Part shown: positions 1 to 9,251 of the stretch, one piece after another
How the letters are laid out: every line of letters begins with the position of its first letter
Numbering within the stretch: position 1 is the first letter of the stretch
Origin: Bacteroidia bacterium
GTDB lineage: Bacteria; Bacteroidota; Bacteroidia; Chitinophagales; Chitinophagaceae
DNA: 64,000 nt
Direction: 5' to 3'
Assembly (NCBI GenBank): GCA_030426665.1
Contig: JAUHYD010000015.1
Coordinates: forward strand, 47,369-111,368
Position numbers and translations under genes: made by a program
The notes under the pieces: generated by a model
Databases searched by the model: none
Seen by the model: the letters and a program-made list of their open reading frames with translations, nothing else
Told to the model about the DNA's origin: nothing

Positions 1-300
1 CCGGAATGTGCTCCGCTCTGGCACGATAAAATACTGGCCGGTATGCCTGGTGTGAAGTTGATAATTCTGATAGGTATGTATGCACAGCAATACTATTTAA
101 GAGACAGGTCTTATAAAACGCTGACGGAGAATGTACGCGCATACAAAGATTTTTTGCCCGATTACCTGCCATTGGTGCACCCATCTCCGAGAAACAGAAT
201 ATGGCAGAAGAAAAACAGTTGGTTTGAAACGGATGTTGTGCCAATGATTCAGGAGATAGTCTGGCAGATAATTGGGAATAATACTTTGCTTATGGTTTAA
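1..300 (+). CDS. Uracil-DNA glycosylase family protein, 3' end only
   Basis: This is the C-terminal 99 residues of a uracil-DNA glycosylase superfamily protein, read in frame 1 from the window edge; the N-terminus lies outside. Enzymes of this family remove uracil (or related damage) from DNA by cleaving the N-glycosidic bond. Two family blocks are visible: PECAPLWH at the very start, and the C-terminal HPSPRN-x2-W-x3-NSWFE block, which corresponds to the HPSxRN motif near the active site. The segment LIILIGMYAQQYYL between them is also typical. The gene ends at TAA 298-300. The assignment is to the small single-domain UDG-like family common in bacteria and not to classical Ung; substrate specificity cannot be told from the fragment. 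Confidence 0.85.
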   Translation, partial: PECAPLWHDKILAGMPGVKLIILIGMYAQQYYLRDRSYKTLTENVRAYKDFLPDYLPLVHPSPRNRIWQKKNSWFETDVVPMIQEIVWQIIGNNTLLMV

Positions 301-492
301 TGTCAGTAAAACATCGACTAACAGAATTTGGTATTCAGATATTTTCTTGTTGCCAAATAGGCACAAAGTCTCGGTGACACATGTAATTAGTTGTAGTTGC
401 CCAAATTATAAAAAAAGAATCATTAATTTCGAACCACAATTTAATATAATAAGGTTTCACATAAAAAATAATACGACAGATTACTAAAATAA

Positions 493-540
493 TAGCTGTT
501 TTTCTGAAACAGCTAGAATATCATAAGCTAATTAATTTTG
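493..540 (+). promoter_or_regulatory. Hairpin and candidate -7 element upstream of the R-M operon
   Basis: A perfect 9-bp inverted repeat, TAGCTGTTT (493-501) and AAACAGCTA (507-515), is separated by a 5-base loop. It has no T-run after it. A TAATTTTG octamer (533-540) fits the Bacteroidota -7 consensus TAnnTTTG and would start transcription near 547, which argues against translation starting at the ATG at 538 and for the ATG at 571. No convincing -33 TTG is present at the right spacing, and the hairpin sits where it would be, so the repeat may be an operator. Inference from pattern only. Confidence 0.35.
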
Positions 541-570
541 AGAATGACAAAGGAGGGAAAAGGGTACAAA

Positions 571-2838
571 ATGACTAAAAAAAATGTTGCGGGAGAAGAA
601 GAGCCAAAAGTGAATACAAAAAAAAATGGATCGGAAAGTGAAAAACTAAATTTTGTTTCCCTTTTTTCTGGCGCTGGCGGGTTAGATATAGGTTTTAAGG
701 AATTGGGGTTTGATTGCATTTTTGCTTCTGACATTATGCCGCAAGCTGAAGCAACCTTTAATTACAATTTTCCGTTAACACCGTTCATAAGAAAAGACAT
801 AAGGTTGTTATCAAGTGAGGAGATATCTGGGTTGGTTGGAAATAAGCGTATAAATGTAATTATCGGAGGCCCCCCTTGTCAGGGGTTTTCAAATATGGGA
901 AATAAAAACTCTGCTGACCCACGCAACTATTTATTTGAGAGTTACGTAAAGATTGTCGATAAGATAAAACCTCAATGTTTCTTATTTGAAAATGTGAAAG
1001 GTTTATTGACAATGTTTGAAGGGAGGTTTTTTGAAAAAGTGATTAATTCATTTTTGAAAATAGGCTACAATCTTTCTTATTCACTGATTGATACCTCGAA
1101 ATATGGGGTTCCTCAAAAACGAGAAAGGATTATTATTTTTGGTACTAGCATAAATCGACAGTTTAAATTTCCTAAACCTGATAATAAGGGTATCGGAATT
1201 CTTAAATCTTATTTGAATGTAGGTCAAGCAATTGATGATCTCGTACTGAATCGCGATAATGTTCCAAATCACCTTGTTCTGAACCATAGCGAAATTGTCG
1301 TAAAAAGATATAAGCTGATACCCGAAGGAGGCAAATTGCCCAAGCCAGAATTTCTACCGATTGAAATACGAAGAAAAAACTTTGGTAATACTTATACAAG
1401 ACTTCACAGAAACGAAGTTTCATCTACAATCGTTCCTGGAAACAACGCACTCCCTGTACACCCTGTTTTAGATAGAAGTTTAACTCCGAGAGAAGCCGCA
1501 CGGATTCAGACATTTCCCGATAGTTTTATATTTCAAGGAGACAGGCGTTCTCAATGTATCTTGGTTGGGAATGCTGTGCCTCCGCTACTTTCTGCAAAAC
1601 TGGCTCAGTGTGTTTTAGACTTTATTAATGAAAGAAGTTACTCGGGGCTTGTTCCTGATGGCGAAGTTTTCACTGGGACTGAATTTTTAAGTAATAAGCC
1701 AAAAAAATTAAGGAAAAACGGAAGAGCTACTTTGAAATTTGCAGATTTGTTTTGCGGGGTTGGTGGATTCACACAGGGCTTAGAAGCCGCGGGGCTTGAA
1801 TGCAAACTTGGCGTGGATTTTGATGAACACGCAGTAGATGCATATCGAAAAAATCATCATTCTCATGAATGCTTACGGCTAGACTTAAGTGATGAAAAAA
1901 TACAACAGTCAGTTGCGGATAGATTAAAAAGGGAAAAGGTTGATTTAGTTGTTGGAGGACCTCCGTGTCAGGGTTTTTCTATATTTGGAAAAAGGAGATT
2001 TGTAAATACTCAGAATCATGACTTGAAGAACGACAAAAGAAATGATTTAGTTTTTGCTTTTGCAAACATCGTTATTAAAGCAGAACCCAATTGGTTTATA
2101 ATGGAGAACGTCCCTGGAATCCTTTCTGCTCACAACGGTCTATACGTAGATGAAATTAGAAAATTCTTTACAAAACACAATTACAGAACAGAAGTTAAAG
2201 TAATTAATGCCGCTGATTATGGTGCGCCACAATTGAGAAAGCGATTTATTTTGTTTGGAACAAAGACGGACCTAATAATTCCATTCCCCAAACCAAAATA
2301 TTTTGAGAATCCGGAATCATGGCAATTGCCATATAGAACGGTTGGTGAAGTGCTGACAGATTTAGCGAGTAAATCAACTCTTGATAGTGTTAAAAACCAT
2401 ATTGCTCCCAAACATTCAAAGATTATTGTTGAGCGTTTTTCTTACATCAAGGAAGGCGAAAAGTTGGATATAGAATCCTTACCGGAATATTTGAAAATCG
2501 GAACTAAAACGGGTAAGCCTATATCTAATTACAGTCATGTTTTCAAAAGGCTTCATCGAGAGAAACCTTCAAGCACAATTGTGCCAGGGCATAACGCATT
2601 TCCAGTTCATCCGATACTAAATCGGACTTTAACTGTGAGAGAAGCAGCTCGAATACAAACGTTTCCTGATAGTTATGAATTTGTTGGGCCAATAATTAAC
2701 CAATGCTTGCAAGTTGGCAATGCTTTTCCCTGTATTGTGGCACAAACATTTGGTGAGCGGTTAAGAACGGTTATTAATAAAGAATGGGGTATTGAAAACA
2801 CGACCAATTTAGCTAAGTATTCAATGTTAGAAAAATAA
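571..2838 (+). CDS. Tandem (double) DNA cytosine-5 methyltransferase
   Basis: One polypeptide of about 755 residues contains two complete cytosine-5 DNA methyltransferases in series. The first half has FVSLFSGAGGLDIGF (SAM motif I), GGPPCQGFS with the catalytic Cys, FENVKG, and a C-terminal VGNAVPP block. The second half repeats the order: FADLFCGVGGF, GGPPCQGFS, MENVPG, VGNAFP. The regions between the catalytic cores are short, so each target-recognition domain is small. The two halves share a long near-identical C-terminal stretch (STIVPG, REAARIQTFPDS), pointing to internal duplication. I chose the ATG at 571 because AAGGAGG lies at 550-556 and a -7-like element at 533-540 precludes the ATG at 538. 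The next gene, 6 bp downstream, looks like the matching endonuclease. Two m5C activities suit an asymmetric site where each strand needs its own enzyme (inference). Confidence 0.93.
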   Translation: MTKKNVAGEEEPKVNTKKNGSESEKLNFVSLFSGAGGLDIGFKELGFDCIFASDIMPQAEATFNYNFPLTPFIRKDIRLLSSEEISGLVGNKRINVIIGGPPCQGFSNMGNKNSADPRNYLFESYVKIVDKIKPQCFLFENVKGLLTMFEGRFFEKVINSFLKIGYNLSYSLIDTSKYGVPQKRERIIIFGTSINRQFKFPKPDNKGIGILKSYLNVGQAIDDLVLNRDNVPNHLVLNHSEIVVKRYKLIPEGGKLPKPEFLPIEIRRKNFGNTYTRLHRNEVSSTIVPGNNALPVHPVLDRSLTPREAARIQTFPDSFIFQGDRRSQCILVGNAVPPLLSAKLAQCVLDFINERSYSGLVPDGEVFTGTEFLSNKPKKLRKNGRATLKFADLFCGVGGFTQGLEAAGLECKLGVDFDEHAVDAYRKNHHSHECLRLDLSDEKIQQSVADRLKREKVDLVVGGPPCQGFSIFGKRRFVNTQNHDLKNDKRNDLVFAFANIVIKAEPNWFIMENVPGILSAHNGLYVDEIRKFFTKHNYRTEVKVINAADYGAPQLRKRFILFGTKTDLIIPFPKPKYFENPESWQLPYRTVGEVLTDLASKSTLDSVKNHIAPKHSKIIVERFSYIKEGEKLDIESLPEYLKIGTKTGKPISNYSHVFKRLHREKPSSTIVPGHNAFPVHPILNRTLTVREAARIQTFPDSYEFVGPIINQCLQVGNAFPCIVAQTFGERLRTVINKEWGIENTTNLAKYSMLEK

Positions 2839-2844
2839 AATAAC

Positions 2845-4101
2845 ATGTCAATTAATCATCATCTTTTAGCAAAAACTACAACTGATTCAATTTTAGCCAA
2901 TTTTAAGTCAAATCAATGGAGTTGTTGTGAAAACATTGGAACTGATTTTTATAGAGTTGGAACAGATAGTACTTTCCCCTCTCCGGATGCTGCATTCTAT
3001 GATAGTGCAAAAAAACTACTTGTTTCATTTGAGTTTAAGCCTCCTACGGAAACGAAGAGAGGGATTTTGACTGGATTGGGACAAACCATCGCCTATCTCA
3101 ATTCGTGCAGTCTATCCTATTTAATTGTTCCAAGTAAATTGGAAGGCTTTGAGATGGGAGAGTATATGGCTGATTTGTTTAAGTCTCAAATTGAAGAGAA
3201 TTTACCGATTGGATTAATTGTTTATGAGAACGATAATCCGCAAAATGTTTCTTTAATTCACAATGTAAATAAATTAGTTAAAGAGAAAGAATACAGCTCG
3301 ACAGGGACGGGGCGGTTTTGGGCGAAACATTTGGATATGCCAATTCCATTGTTTCATCTGATTTTGCATTGCTTCTATCTCAAAAAGACGAATCAAATTG
3401 ACATCGATGCATTTGCCTATTGCTGGGAGAGGTATCTCGTGCCTAGGAAAGTTCTTAGAGCGTTAAAACCAAATATTGTTAGTGACTTGCAGGGCGAGCC
3501 TATTAAGACGCTATCCGGTATTAAAAATATACTCTTTCTTGAAAAGAGAATTCTTTCAATTAACAAATTATCTGGTAAAGATAAAATCGACCAGATTAAA
3601 CGCCTAAAACAAGATGTAAAAATAGGGTATGTAGGTGATAATTATTACAACTCAGTGAAGAAAAATTTTGTTACTTTTTTGAAGCATATAGGTGTAATAG
3701 ATAACGTTGGTTCCCTGACGGATATTGGATTCAAGATATACCACTTGGGTTTAGTTAATGGACCCAGAAGTAAAATTTTCTTCGATTATTTTACACAAAT
3801 AGTATTACTCATAGGTCACCATCTAGAATTGATTTTCGATTTAGATATAATGTTTAACAAGTATAGGGGAGAGAAAACAGTTTCAGAAATTCGAAGTATT
3901 ATGTTAAGCGAGTATGAAGCAAAAGGGATGATTAAGAGAAACCCAAATAGACAAGTTGGAGAGAATAGTTCGGTAAGTTTTTTGAAGTACGAATTCATAT
4001 TATGGAATTCGCTTGAACTGACTACCAAGACCGCAGGGAAGCCTGAATTGTCGTTTAATTGGAAGAAGATAACCGAAGTTTGCTCACTTCCATATCTGTA
4101 A
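2845..4101 (+). CDS. Probable type II restriction endonuclease, PD-(D/E)XK fold
   Basis: This 418-residue protein starts 6 bp after the double methyltransferase and is therefore very likely its partner nuclease. A PD-(D/E)XK core is visible near the N-terminus: PD at residues 47-48, then FEFK with Glu63 and Lys65, followed by GLGQTIAYL, which resembles the Q-x3-Y helix of many restriction enzymes. The remaining ~330 residues show no family I recognise and may hold the DNA-recognition region. Composition is AT-rich like the methyltransferase and unlike the chromosomal genes on either side, consistent with acquisition as a unit. If the methyltransferase pair does act on an asymmetric site, this enzyme could be of type IIS. 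Recognition sequence and cut position cannot be deduced. Confidence 0.75.
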   Translation: MSINHHLLAKTTTDSILANFKSNQWSCCENIGTDFYRVGTDSTFPSPDAAFYDSAKKLLVSFEFKPPTETKRGILTGLGQTIAYLNSCSLSYLIVPSKLEGFEMGEYMADLFKSQIEENLPIGLIVYENDNPQNVSLIHNVNKLVKEKEYSSTGTGRFWAKHLDMPIPLFHLILHCFYLKKTNQIDIDAFAYCWERYLVPRKVLRALKPNIVSDLQGEPIKTLSGIKNILFLEKRILSINKLSGKDKIDQIKRLKQDVKIGYVGDNYYNSVKKNFVTFLKHIGVIDNVGSLTDIGFKIYHLGLVNGPRSKIFFDYFTQIVLLIGHHLELIFDLDIMFNKYRGEKTVSEIRSIMLSEYEAKGMIKRNPNRQVGENSSVSFLKYEFILWNSLELTTKTAGKPELSFNWKKITEVCSLPYL

Positions 4102-4266
4102 ATTCCGCTATTAACAATAATGAGTTTGTAACTCAGTGATTTGCTATTACTTAATGGTGTAAGTGTTTGTGCTTTACGTGTTTAGCAATAATATTTGTAT
4201 GATTTCTTTGGGGGGTATTATTAAATGCATATATTAGGGAAGCGTTGGCGTAAATAACATTTGTGT

Positions 4267-5394
4267 ATGAATGAATTAAAAGTAATCAGACAATACCTGC
4301 ATCAGCATCCTGAAGTTTCTCAGGAAGAGGCAAATACTCAAAGTTATTTGTTGGTACTTTTTGCAAGGCTGAATATAGACAGGGTAGAGAAAGTGGCAAA
4401 GACCGGAATTTTGCTCACTTTCAAAAGTTTGAAAAAGGGTAAAAATGTTTTGTTTCGTGGCGACATAGACGGTTTGCCGATAGAAGAGACGAATGACCTC
4501 CCTTATCGCTCTCAGAAGAAGGGCGTGTCCCATAAATGCGGCCATGACGGACATACGACTATATTGTATGGGCTTGCAAAGAAATACTCTGAACGACGAC
4601 CCGAGTCGGGTGATGTGTATTTGCTGTTTCAGCCGGCAGAGGAAAATGGATGGGGAGCAAGAGCAGTGGTAGAGAGTGGTGTGCTGAAGGATTTGCCGAT
4701 AGATATGGTGTTTGCGCTGCATAACCTTCCGGGTTATCAGATGCACACCGTCGTTTCCAGGGAAGGGAGTTTTTCATCAAGTGTTATCAGTCTGGCTGCC
4801 AACTTCAAAGGATATACGGCACATGCAGCAGAACCATGGAACGGAAAGAACCCTGCCAATGCGATGAGCATGTATCTGTCTGCTGCATTAGAGTTTAACT
4901 ATGAGAATAAAGAATTGCATGAGTACATAACAGTGACTCCGGTATATGCCAATATGGGAAGCAAGTCTTACGGTATTTCTGCAGGAGAGGGTACTGTACA
5001 TTTGACTATCAGGGCTGATATCCCGGAAAGGATGAAGGCGGCATTGCGTAAGATTGAAAATCTGGCCAAAGCAGCAGCAACAGAGGAAGGTCTTGAATTG
5101 ACGTTGGAACATATAGAACCGTTCGATGCCAACATGAACGCCCCCGAAGCCGTGTCTCTCATCCGGCAGAGTGCCGAGACGCTGGGGCTCGAGTATATAG
5201 ATAGAGAAGAGCCCTTCCGATGGGGGGAGGACTTTGGTTTGTTTACCGGACTGTACCCGGGTGCCATGTTTGGCGTGGGTGCAGGTGTTGACTGTAAACC
5301 ATTGCATCACCCGGCTTATGATTTTCCGGATGCAATCACTTCGACAGGAGTAAATATGTTTTTAACGATACAAAAGAAGGCACAGCAACTATGA
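4267..5394 (+). CDS. M20 family amidohydrolase / peptidase
   Basis: A 375-residue metal-dependent amidohydrolase of the M20 family (N-acyl amino acid or hippurate hydrolase type), which releases an amino acid from an N-acyl or peptide substrate. Metal ligands of the family can be picked out: HKCGHDGH (about residues 80-87), FQPAEENGWGA with the catalytic Glu pair, FALHNLPG, and HHPAYDFPD near the C-terminus. No signal peptide, so cytoplasmic. ATG 4267 is preferred over the in-frame TTG at 4261. The stop codon overlaps the start of the next gene (ATGA at 5391-5394), so the two are translationally coupled. Pairing with an alanine-racemase-like protein suggests a shared role in amino acid or D-amino acid handling; the substrate is unknown. 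Confidence 0.88.
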   Translation: MNELKVIRQYLHQHPEVSQEEANTQSYLLVLFARLNIDRVEKVAKTGILLTFKSLKKGKNVLFRGDIDGLPIEETNDLPYRSQKKGVSHKCGHDGHTTILYGLAKKYSERRPESGDVYLLFQPAEENGWGARAVVESGVLKDLPIDMVFALHNLPGYQMHTVVSREGSFSSSVISLAANFKGYTAHAAEPWNGKNPANAMSMYLSAALEFNYENKELHEYITVTPVYANMGSKSYGISAGEGTVHLTIRADIPERMKAALRKIENLAKAAATEEGLELTLEHIEPFDANMNAPEAVSLIRQSAETLGLEYIDREEPFRWGEDFGLFTGLYPGAMFGVGAGVDCKPLHHPAYDFPDAITSTGVNMFLTIQKKAQQL

Positions 5395-6569
5395 TTATGT
5401 CGTCTTCTGTCATTACCCTCAGCGAATCTGCGATGAGGCGTAACTGGCAGTTCATGAAATCTTATTTTGGGGAAGAAATTAATATAAGTGCAGTAGTAAA
5501 AGGTAATGCCTACGGGCATGGTATCGCTGAGTATGTACCACTTTTGGAAGGGTGTGGAGTGAATCACTTTTCGGTCTACAGTTCGGGAGAAGCCTATGAA
5601 GTGCACAGGGTAGCCGACCCTGACAATAGCACGATTATGATTATGGGGGCAATGGGTGCGCCTGACATAGTCTGGGCCGTGGAGGAGGGGGTGGAGTTTT
5701 TTGTATTCGACATGCATCGCTTAACAGCTGCAATAGCCGCCGCGGTAATGTGCGGAAAAAAAGCAATCATTCATATAGAGGCGGAGACAGGCATGTACAG
5801 GACAGGATTTGATGACAAGCAGATTCCTGCACTTATTAAGGTAATGAAAGAAAACGCCGACCATATAGTATTCAAAGGCTTGTGTATGCATTTTGCCGGT
5901 GCCGAGAGTATCAGCAATCATTTGCGTCTGAAGCAGCAACAGTCGGCCTTTAAAAAAATACATAAGCGGTTTATAGCAGCGTCCATGGAGCCGGAATATG
6001 TTCACACATGCTGTTCTGCTGCTGCAATTAGGTTTCCGGAAATGCGATACAATATGTTACGTATCGGAATATTGCAGTATGGTTTCTGGCCAAGCCAGGA
6101 AATTATGGTAGAGTATATTAATAAGAAGCAAAAGGGAGCCCCCTCCATATTGCGACCAGATTCTTTGGAGCGGGTTATTCGTTGGGAGAGCACCATTATG
6201 AGTGTTAAGAGTGTACCGGCTGGTGCGTTTGTCGGATATGGGTATAGCTATCTGGCACAGCATGATATGCAAATTGCAATTGTGCCTGTTGGTTATGGAT
6301 ATGGTTTTAGTCGAAGTCTGAGCAATACCGGTTATCTTTTAATTCACGGATATAGGGTGCCTGTGATTGGTATCGTAAATATGAACTGCCTTGCGGTAGA
6401 CATTAGTAAAGTAGACGGCGTGGCCATTGGTGACGAGGTAGTGTTGATTGGTCAACAAGGCGATATGGAAATTTCAGTAGCCTCCTTTGGCGAGATGACT
6501 AACCTACTAAACTATGAGTTACTTACAAGACTGCCGTCGCACATTCCAAGGATGGTTGAACGGGTTTAG
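5391..6569 (+). CDS. Divergent alanine racemase family protein (PLP)
   Basis: A 392-residue fold-type III PLP enzyme of the alanine racemase family. The cofactor lysine is in AVVKGNAYGHG (Lys37). The second-base region reads VGYGYSYLA, matching the family's Tyr-containing strand, and VPVGYGYGFSR follows as usual. The block that in standard enzymes reads CMDxCM (Met and Asp near the active site) is NMNCLA here, so the conserved Asp is Asn. The reaction would be amino acid racemisation, but substrate may differ from alanine. A second, conventional racemase domain is fused to MurF at 10262-12769, so this copy is unlikely to be the only source of D-alanine. Coupled to the upstream M20 hydrolase by ATGA overlap; ATG 5397 is an alternative start. 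Confidence 0.85.
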   Translation: MIMSSSVITLSESAMRRNWQFMKSYFGEEINISAVVKGNAYGHGIAEYVPLLEGCGVNHFSVYSSGEAYEVHRVADPDNSTIMIMGAMGAPDIVWAVEEGVEFFVFDMHRLTAAIAAAVMCGKKAIIHIEAETGMYRTGFDDKQIPALIKVMKENADHIVFKGLCMHFAGAESISNHLRLKQQQSAFKKIHKRFIAASMEPEYVHTCCSAAAIRFPEMRYNMLRIGILQYGFWPSQEIMVEYINKKQKGAPSILRPDSLERVIRWESTIMSVKSVPAGAFVGYGYSYLAQHDMQIAIVPVGYGYGFSRSLSNTGYLLIHGYRVPVIGIVNMNCLAVDISKVDGVAIGDEVVLIGQQGDMEISVASFGEMTNLLNYELLTRLPSHIPRMVERV

Positions 6570-6652
6570 TGTATAATAGATGGTGCGCATTCAGCGCAAC
6601 TTTAACGATTGCCTATCATTCTTAACGATTAACTTAGTAGAAATTAAAAAGA

Positions 6653-7366
6653 ATGGAAGATCGTGCTCCTTATCTGACATTTGCGTCTGCAGCCGATGCT
6701 GAGTCTGTCGCCGAACGGCTAAAAGCTGCCTCAATAGAAGTTGAGATAGTGAAGAAGTTAGCCCGCCTTGACGAGGCTATTATAGGTACAGATTATTCTG
6801 ATCGGTACGAAGTATATATCCCGGCAGCAGATTACACAAAGGCAAACGGAATTGTTTATGATAAACATGGCGTGTCGCCGGAATCCATTGATACCAGCCA
6901 CCCGCTGCTGAAAATGAGTAATGCCGAATTAATAGAAATTGTAAAAAATCCGGACGAGTGGGGACCTGATAATTATGGCATTGCCTTAGGGGTGCTGAAA
7001 ACCCGTGGCGTAGTATTAAGTGATGAAGAATTGGAGGCAATGGAAAAGGAGAAAATAAGTAGCCTGCTACAAAAGAAAAGCGTTGACATTTGGTTGATTT
7101 TGCTTGGCTATCTTTCTGCCGTTGCGCCGTTGCTCCAGTACTTAGTAAGCACCGCTAATCAACGAGCTGCATTAGCCTGGTATATTTCTCCTGTTTTCGG
7201 AATTGTGCTGTGTGTGGCAATAATAAAATCAAAGACAACTTTGCCGGACGGGAGACGCGTTGCAATGTACGATGCCCGTGCAAACATGCATGCAAAAATA
7301 ATTGTGGTTCTGTCGTTGGTATTTTGGGCAATAAACACGCTGCTGCACTTTTCGGGTAAAGTATGA
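6653..7366 (+). CDS. DUF2007-like domain protein with C-terminal membrane segments
   Basis: A 237-residue protein. The N-terminal ~75 residues resemble the DUF2007 'putative signal transducing protein' domain: YLTFASAADAESVAERL, an EVEIV strand and YEVYIPAADYTKA. A central acidic helical stretch follows. The C-terminal third has three likely membrane helices at about 142-163, 171-192 and 212-233, so the soluble domain probably faces the cytoplasm. No catalytic motif is visible. It stands alone, 83 bp after the racemase and before a 724-bp gap. Function unknown; the domain call is from pattern and is moderately secure. Confidence 0.65.
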   Translation: MEDRAPYLTFASAADAESVAERLKAASIEVEIVKKLARLDEAIIGTDYSDRYEVYIPAADYTKANGIVYDKHGVSPESIDTSHPLLKMSNAELIEIVKNPDEWGPDNYGIALGVLKTRGVVLSDEELEAMEKEKISSLLQKKSVDIWLILLGYLSAVAPLLQYLVSTANQRAALAWYISPVFGIVLCVAIIKSKTTLPDGRRVAMYDARANMHAKIIVVLSLVFWAINTLLHFSGKV

Positions 7367-8090
7367 CGTCAGCTCAGAGCAATTTGATTGTTTTGAACAG
7401 GCGCGTTTTACATAGCTTATCGTTTCATTAACATAAGATGTCTTACCTTTATGCATGAAATGAAGGCGGTACAAAGTAAAGGTTGAAGCATTGAATTAAA
7501 GGCAGCCAAAGCATTTGTTTTTGTTTCTTTTTTGCCCTTACACACCCTTCGTCTAGGTCGTAGTTTTAATTAGCACACTTTAAGCGTAAATTATGCTAAA
7601 GCATTTCTTAACTAAAACATGTGCATATGATACCAACAATAAGCAGGCCGGAATATCACTATTTTAATTTTTGCGTTAGTGTGCATTCGCGATTCGCCGT
7701 TTCGGGCAATGTCGCAAATAGGATGTTCGCATTTTAGAAAAATCTTCGACCTGAAAGCGATTGAGTTTGGGTCTTCAGGAAAATCTTTTCGACAATCACC
7801 TTTGGTGGATAGGGTAGTTGCCTATTTGTGAGGTAATGCGTTTTTTATTGTGTTCGGCATCAGGTATTTCCGATGCCGAGAGGAAGGCAAGGCAATTCTG
7901 TCGATGCCGGTTGGTTGTATACAAACCATAAACGCTCTTTTGATTCTTAACATTCATCTAAAATATTAGTTATGAAAAATCCAATTTTAGTTTGCAGATC
8001 GCCCCCGAATAATGAATTGTCCGAATACGGCCGGATTGAACTTTGGCTGTAGGTCCAGACACTCCGACACTCAAACAAAAACCAACTCAC
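7367..8090. other. Intergenic, 724 bp, no gene seen
   Basis: No convincing coding frame on either strand. An 8-bp inverted repeat TCGGCATC (7854-7861) / GATGCCGA (7872-7879) could form a hairpin. A 13-codon ORF begins at ATG 7972 and stops almost at once. The last ~150 bp must hold the promoter of the lipoprotein gene at 8091, but no clear -33/-7 pair stands out. Confidence 0.5.
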
Positions 8091-8516
8091 ATGAAAAACA
8101 CAGTAATAGTATTTGTAGCATTAGCATTGGCAATTGCGTGGAGTACCACGACAAGTTGTAATAACCAGAATAATCGAGTAGAAGATACTCAGGCGGCGGT
8201 AGAAGAATCGAAAGAGGCTTACCTCGATGAACTGGAAGCCTATAAGGCAGAAACAGCCGAAGTGATGGAAGAAAACAACCGGACAATTAAGGAGTTGAAG
8301 GAAGAATTGAAGAAGCAAAAGCAAGAAACCAAGGAAGAGTACGATAGGCAAATCACGGAAATGGAAATGAAGAATGAAGAGCTGAAGACGAAATTGAGAT
8401 CATATAAAGGTGGGGGAAAAGAGAAGTGGCAAAATTTCAAGGAGGAGTTTAATCATGACTTGCATGAACTAGGTGATGCTCTGAAAGGTTTTTCGAAGAA
8501 AGAAAAAGAGAACTAA
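8091..8516 (+). CDS. Small coiled-coil lipoprotein
   Basis: A 141-residue protein with a signal peptide ending in a lipobox-like TTSC (Cys near residue 23), followed by a long charged coiled coil rich in Glu and Lys (about residues 30-105) and a KEKWQNFKEEFNHDLHELG tail. Such proteins are often annotated in Bacteroidota as stress-response lipoproteins; that link is by resemblance only. ATG 8091 is chosen because the signal peptide begins there; the in-frame extension back to 8043 adds a non-hydrophobic stretch. It is first in a rightward group with two small beta-barrel proteins and a YtxH protein (8571-10139), suggesting a common envelope or stress role. Confidence 0.75.
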   Translation: MKNTVIVFVALALAIAWSTTTSCNNQNNRVEDTQAAVEESKEAYLDELEAYKAETAEVMEENNRTIKELKEELKKQKQETKEEYDRQITEMEMKNEELKTKLRSYKGGGKEKWQNFKEEFNHDLHELGDALKGFSKKEKEN

Positions 8517-8570
8517 TCCGTACTGAGTATTGTACGTAAAATGTCTTTGTCTCACTTTAAAAAATCAGGT

Positions 8571-9209
8571 ATGAAAAAGTTGTTAGTAGTATTAGGAGTA
8601 GTTATGTTGTTCAATATTGATGGAGTTGCACAGGTTATATATCATGATACCAGAAGGGATGTAGCGTTTGGGGTTAAAGCAGGGGTAAATGTTGCCAACG
8701 TGTGGGACGAGTCAGGGACGGATTTTCGGGCAAGCCGTAAATTAGGATTTGTGGGTGGTGGTTTTTTAAGTATCCCGATTAGTAAATTGATTGGTTTACA
8801 ACCTGAGTTGATATTGTCGCAGAAGGGATTTAAGGGTTCGGGAAGCTTGCTTGGTTCCACGTACACTTTTTCAAGAACAACAACATACATAGATATTCCG
8901 CTACTTGTTCAATTTAAACCGCTTGAGGTGTTAACACTTGTAGCAGGACCACAATACTCTTATCTCGTCAGACAGCACGACAAATATACTTCGGCAGCCG
9001 TAAGCGTAGAGCAGGAGCAGGCTTTTAAGAGTGTTGAAATTAGAAAGAACACATTTGGCTTGCTTGCCGGAGCAGACATAATATTGTCAAAATTTGTGGT
9101 TTCAGGAAGAGCAGGTTGGGGAGTGCAAAGTAATGCCAGTGATGGCAGATATTCCACTCCCAGGTACAAAAATCGCTGGCTCCAGCTTACGGTCGGCTTA
9201 CAATTGTAG
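8571..9209 (+). CDS. Outer membrane beta-barrel protein (PorT-like / OMP_b-brl family)
   Basis: A 212-residue secreted protein: signal peptide MKKLLVVLGVVMLFN...GVAQ, then alternating strands typical of small barrels (VAFGVKAGVNVANV, GLQPELILSQKGFK, YIDIPLLVQFKP) and a C-terminal LQLTVGLQL strand ending in a hydrophobic residue, as outer membrane barrels do. The LQPELxxSxKG and IPLLxxxxP blocks are characteristic of the PorT/'outer membrane beta-barrel' family in Bacteroidota. The start at 8571 gives a clean signal peptide; the ATG at 8541 adds ten residues. Specific role unknown. Second gene of the 8091-10139 cluster. Confidence 0.8.
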   Translation: MKKLLVVLGVVMLFNIDGVAQVIYHDTRRDVAFGVKAGVNVANVWDESGTDFRASRKLGFVGGGFLSIPISKLIGLQPELILSQKGFKGSGSLLGSTYTFSRTTTYIDIPLLVQFKPLEVLTLVAGPQYSYLVRQHDKYTSAAVSVEQEQAFKSVEIRKNTFGLLAGADIILSKFVVSGRAGWGVQSNASDGRYSTPRYKNRWLQLTVGLQL

Positions 9210-9251
9210 AAGAAATGCAAATAATAAGTTCACCACATAAAATACACACAA

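Noticed and set aside
97..487. Small open frames on both strands after the glycosylase gene
   Set aside because: They overlap the supported glycosylase frame or start with TTG, and composition is not protein-like.
4276..4746. 156-codon frame antisense to the M20 gene
   Set aside because: Shadow of a well-supported gene; Cys/His/Ile-rich text with no family pattern.
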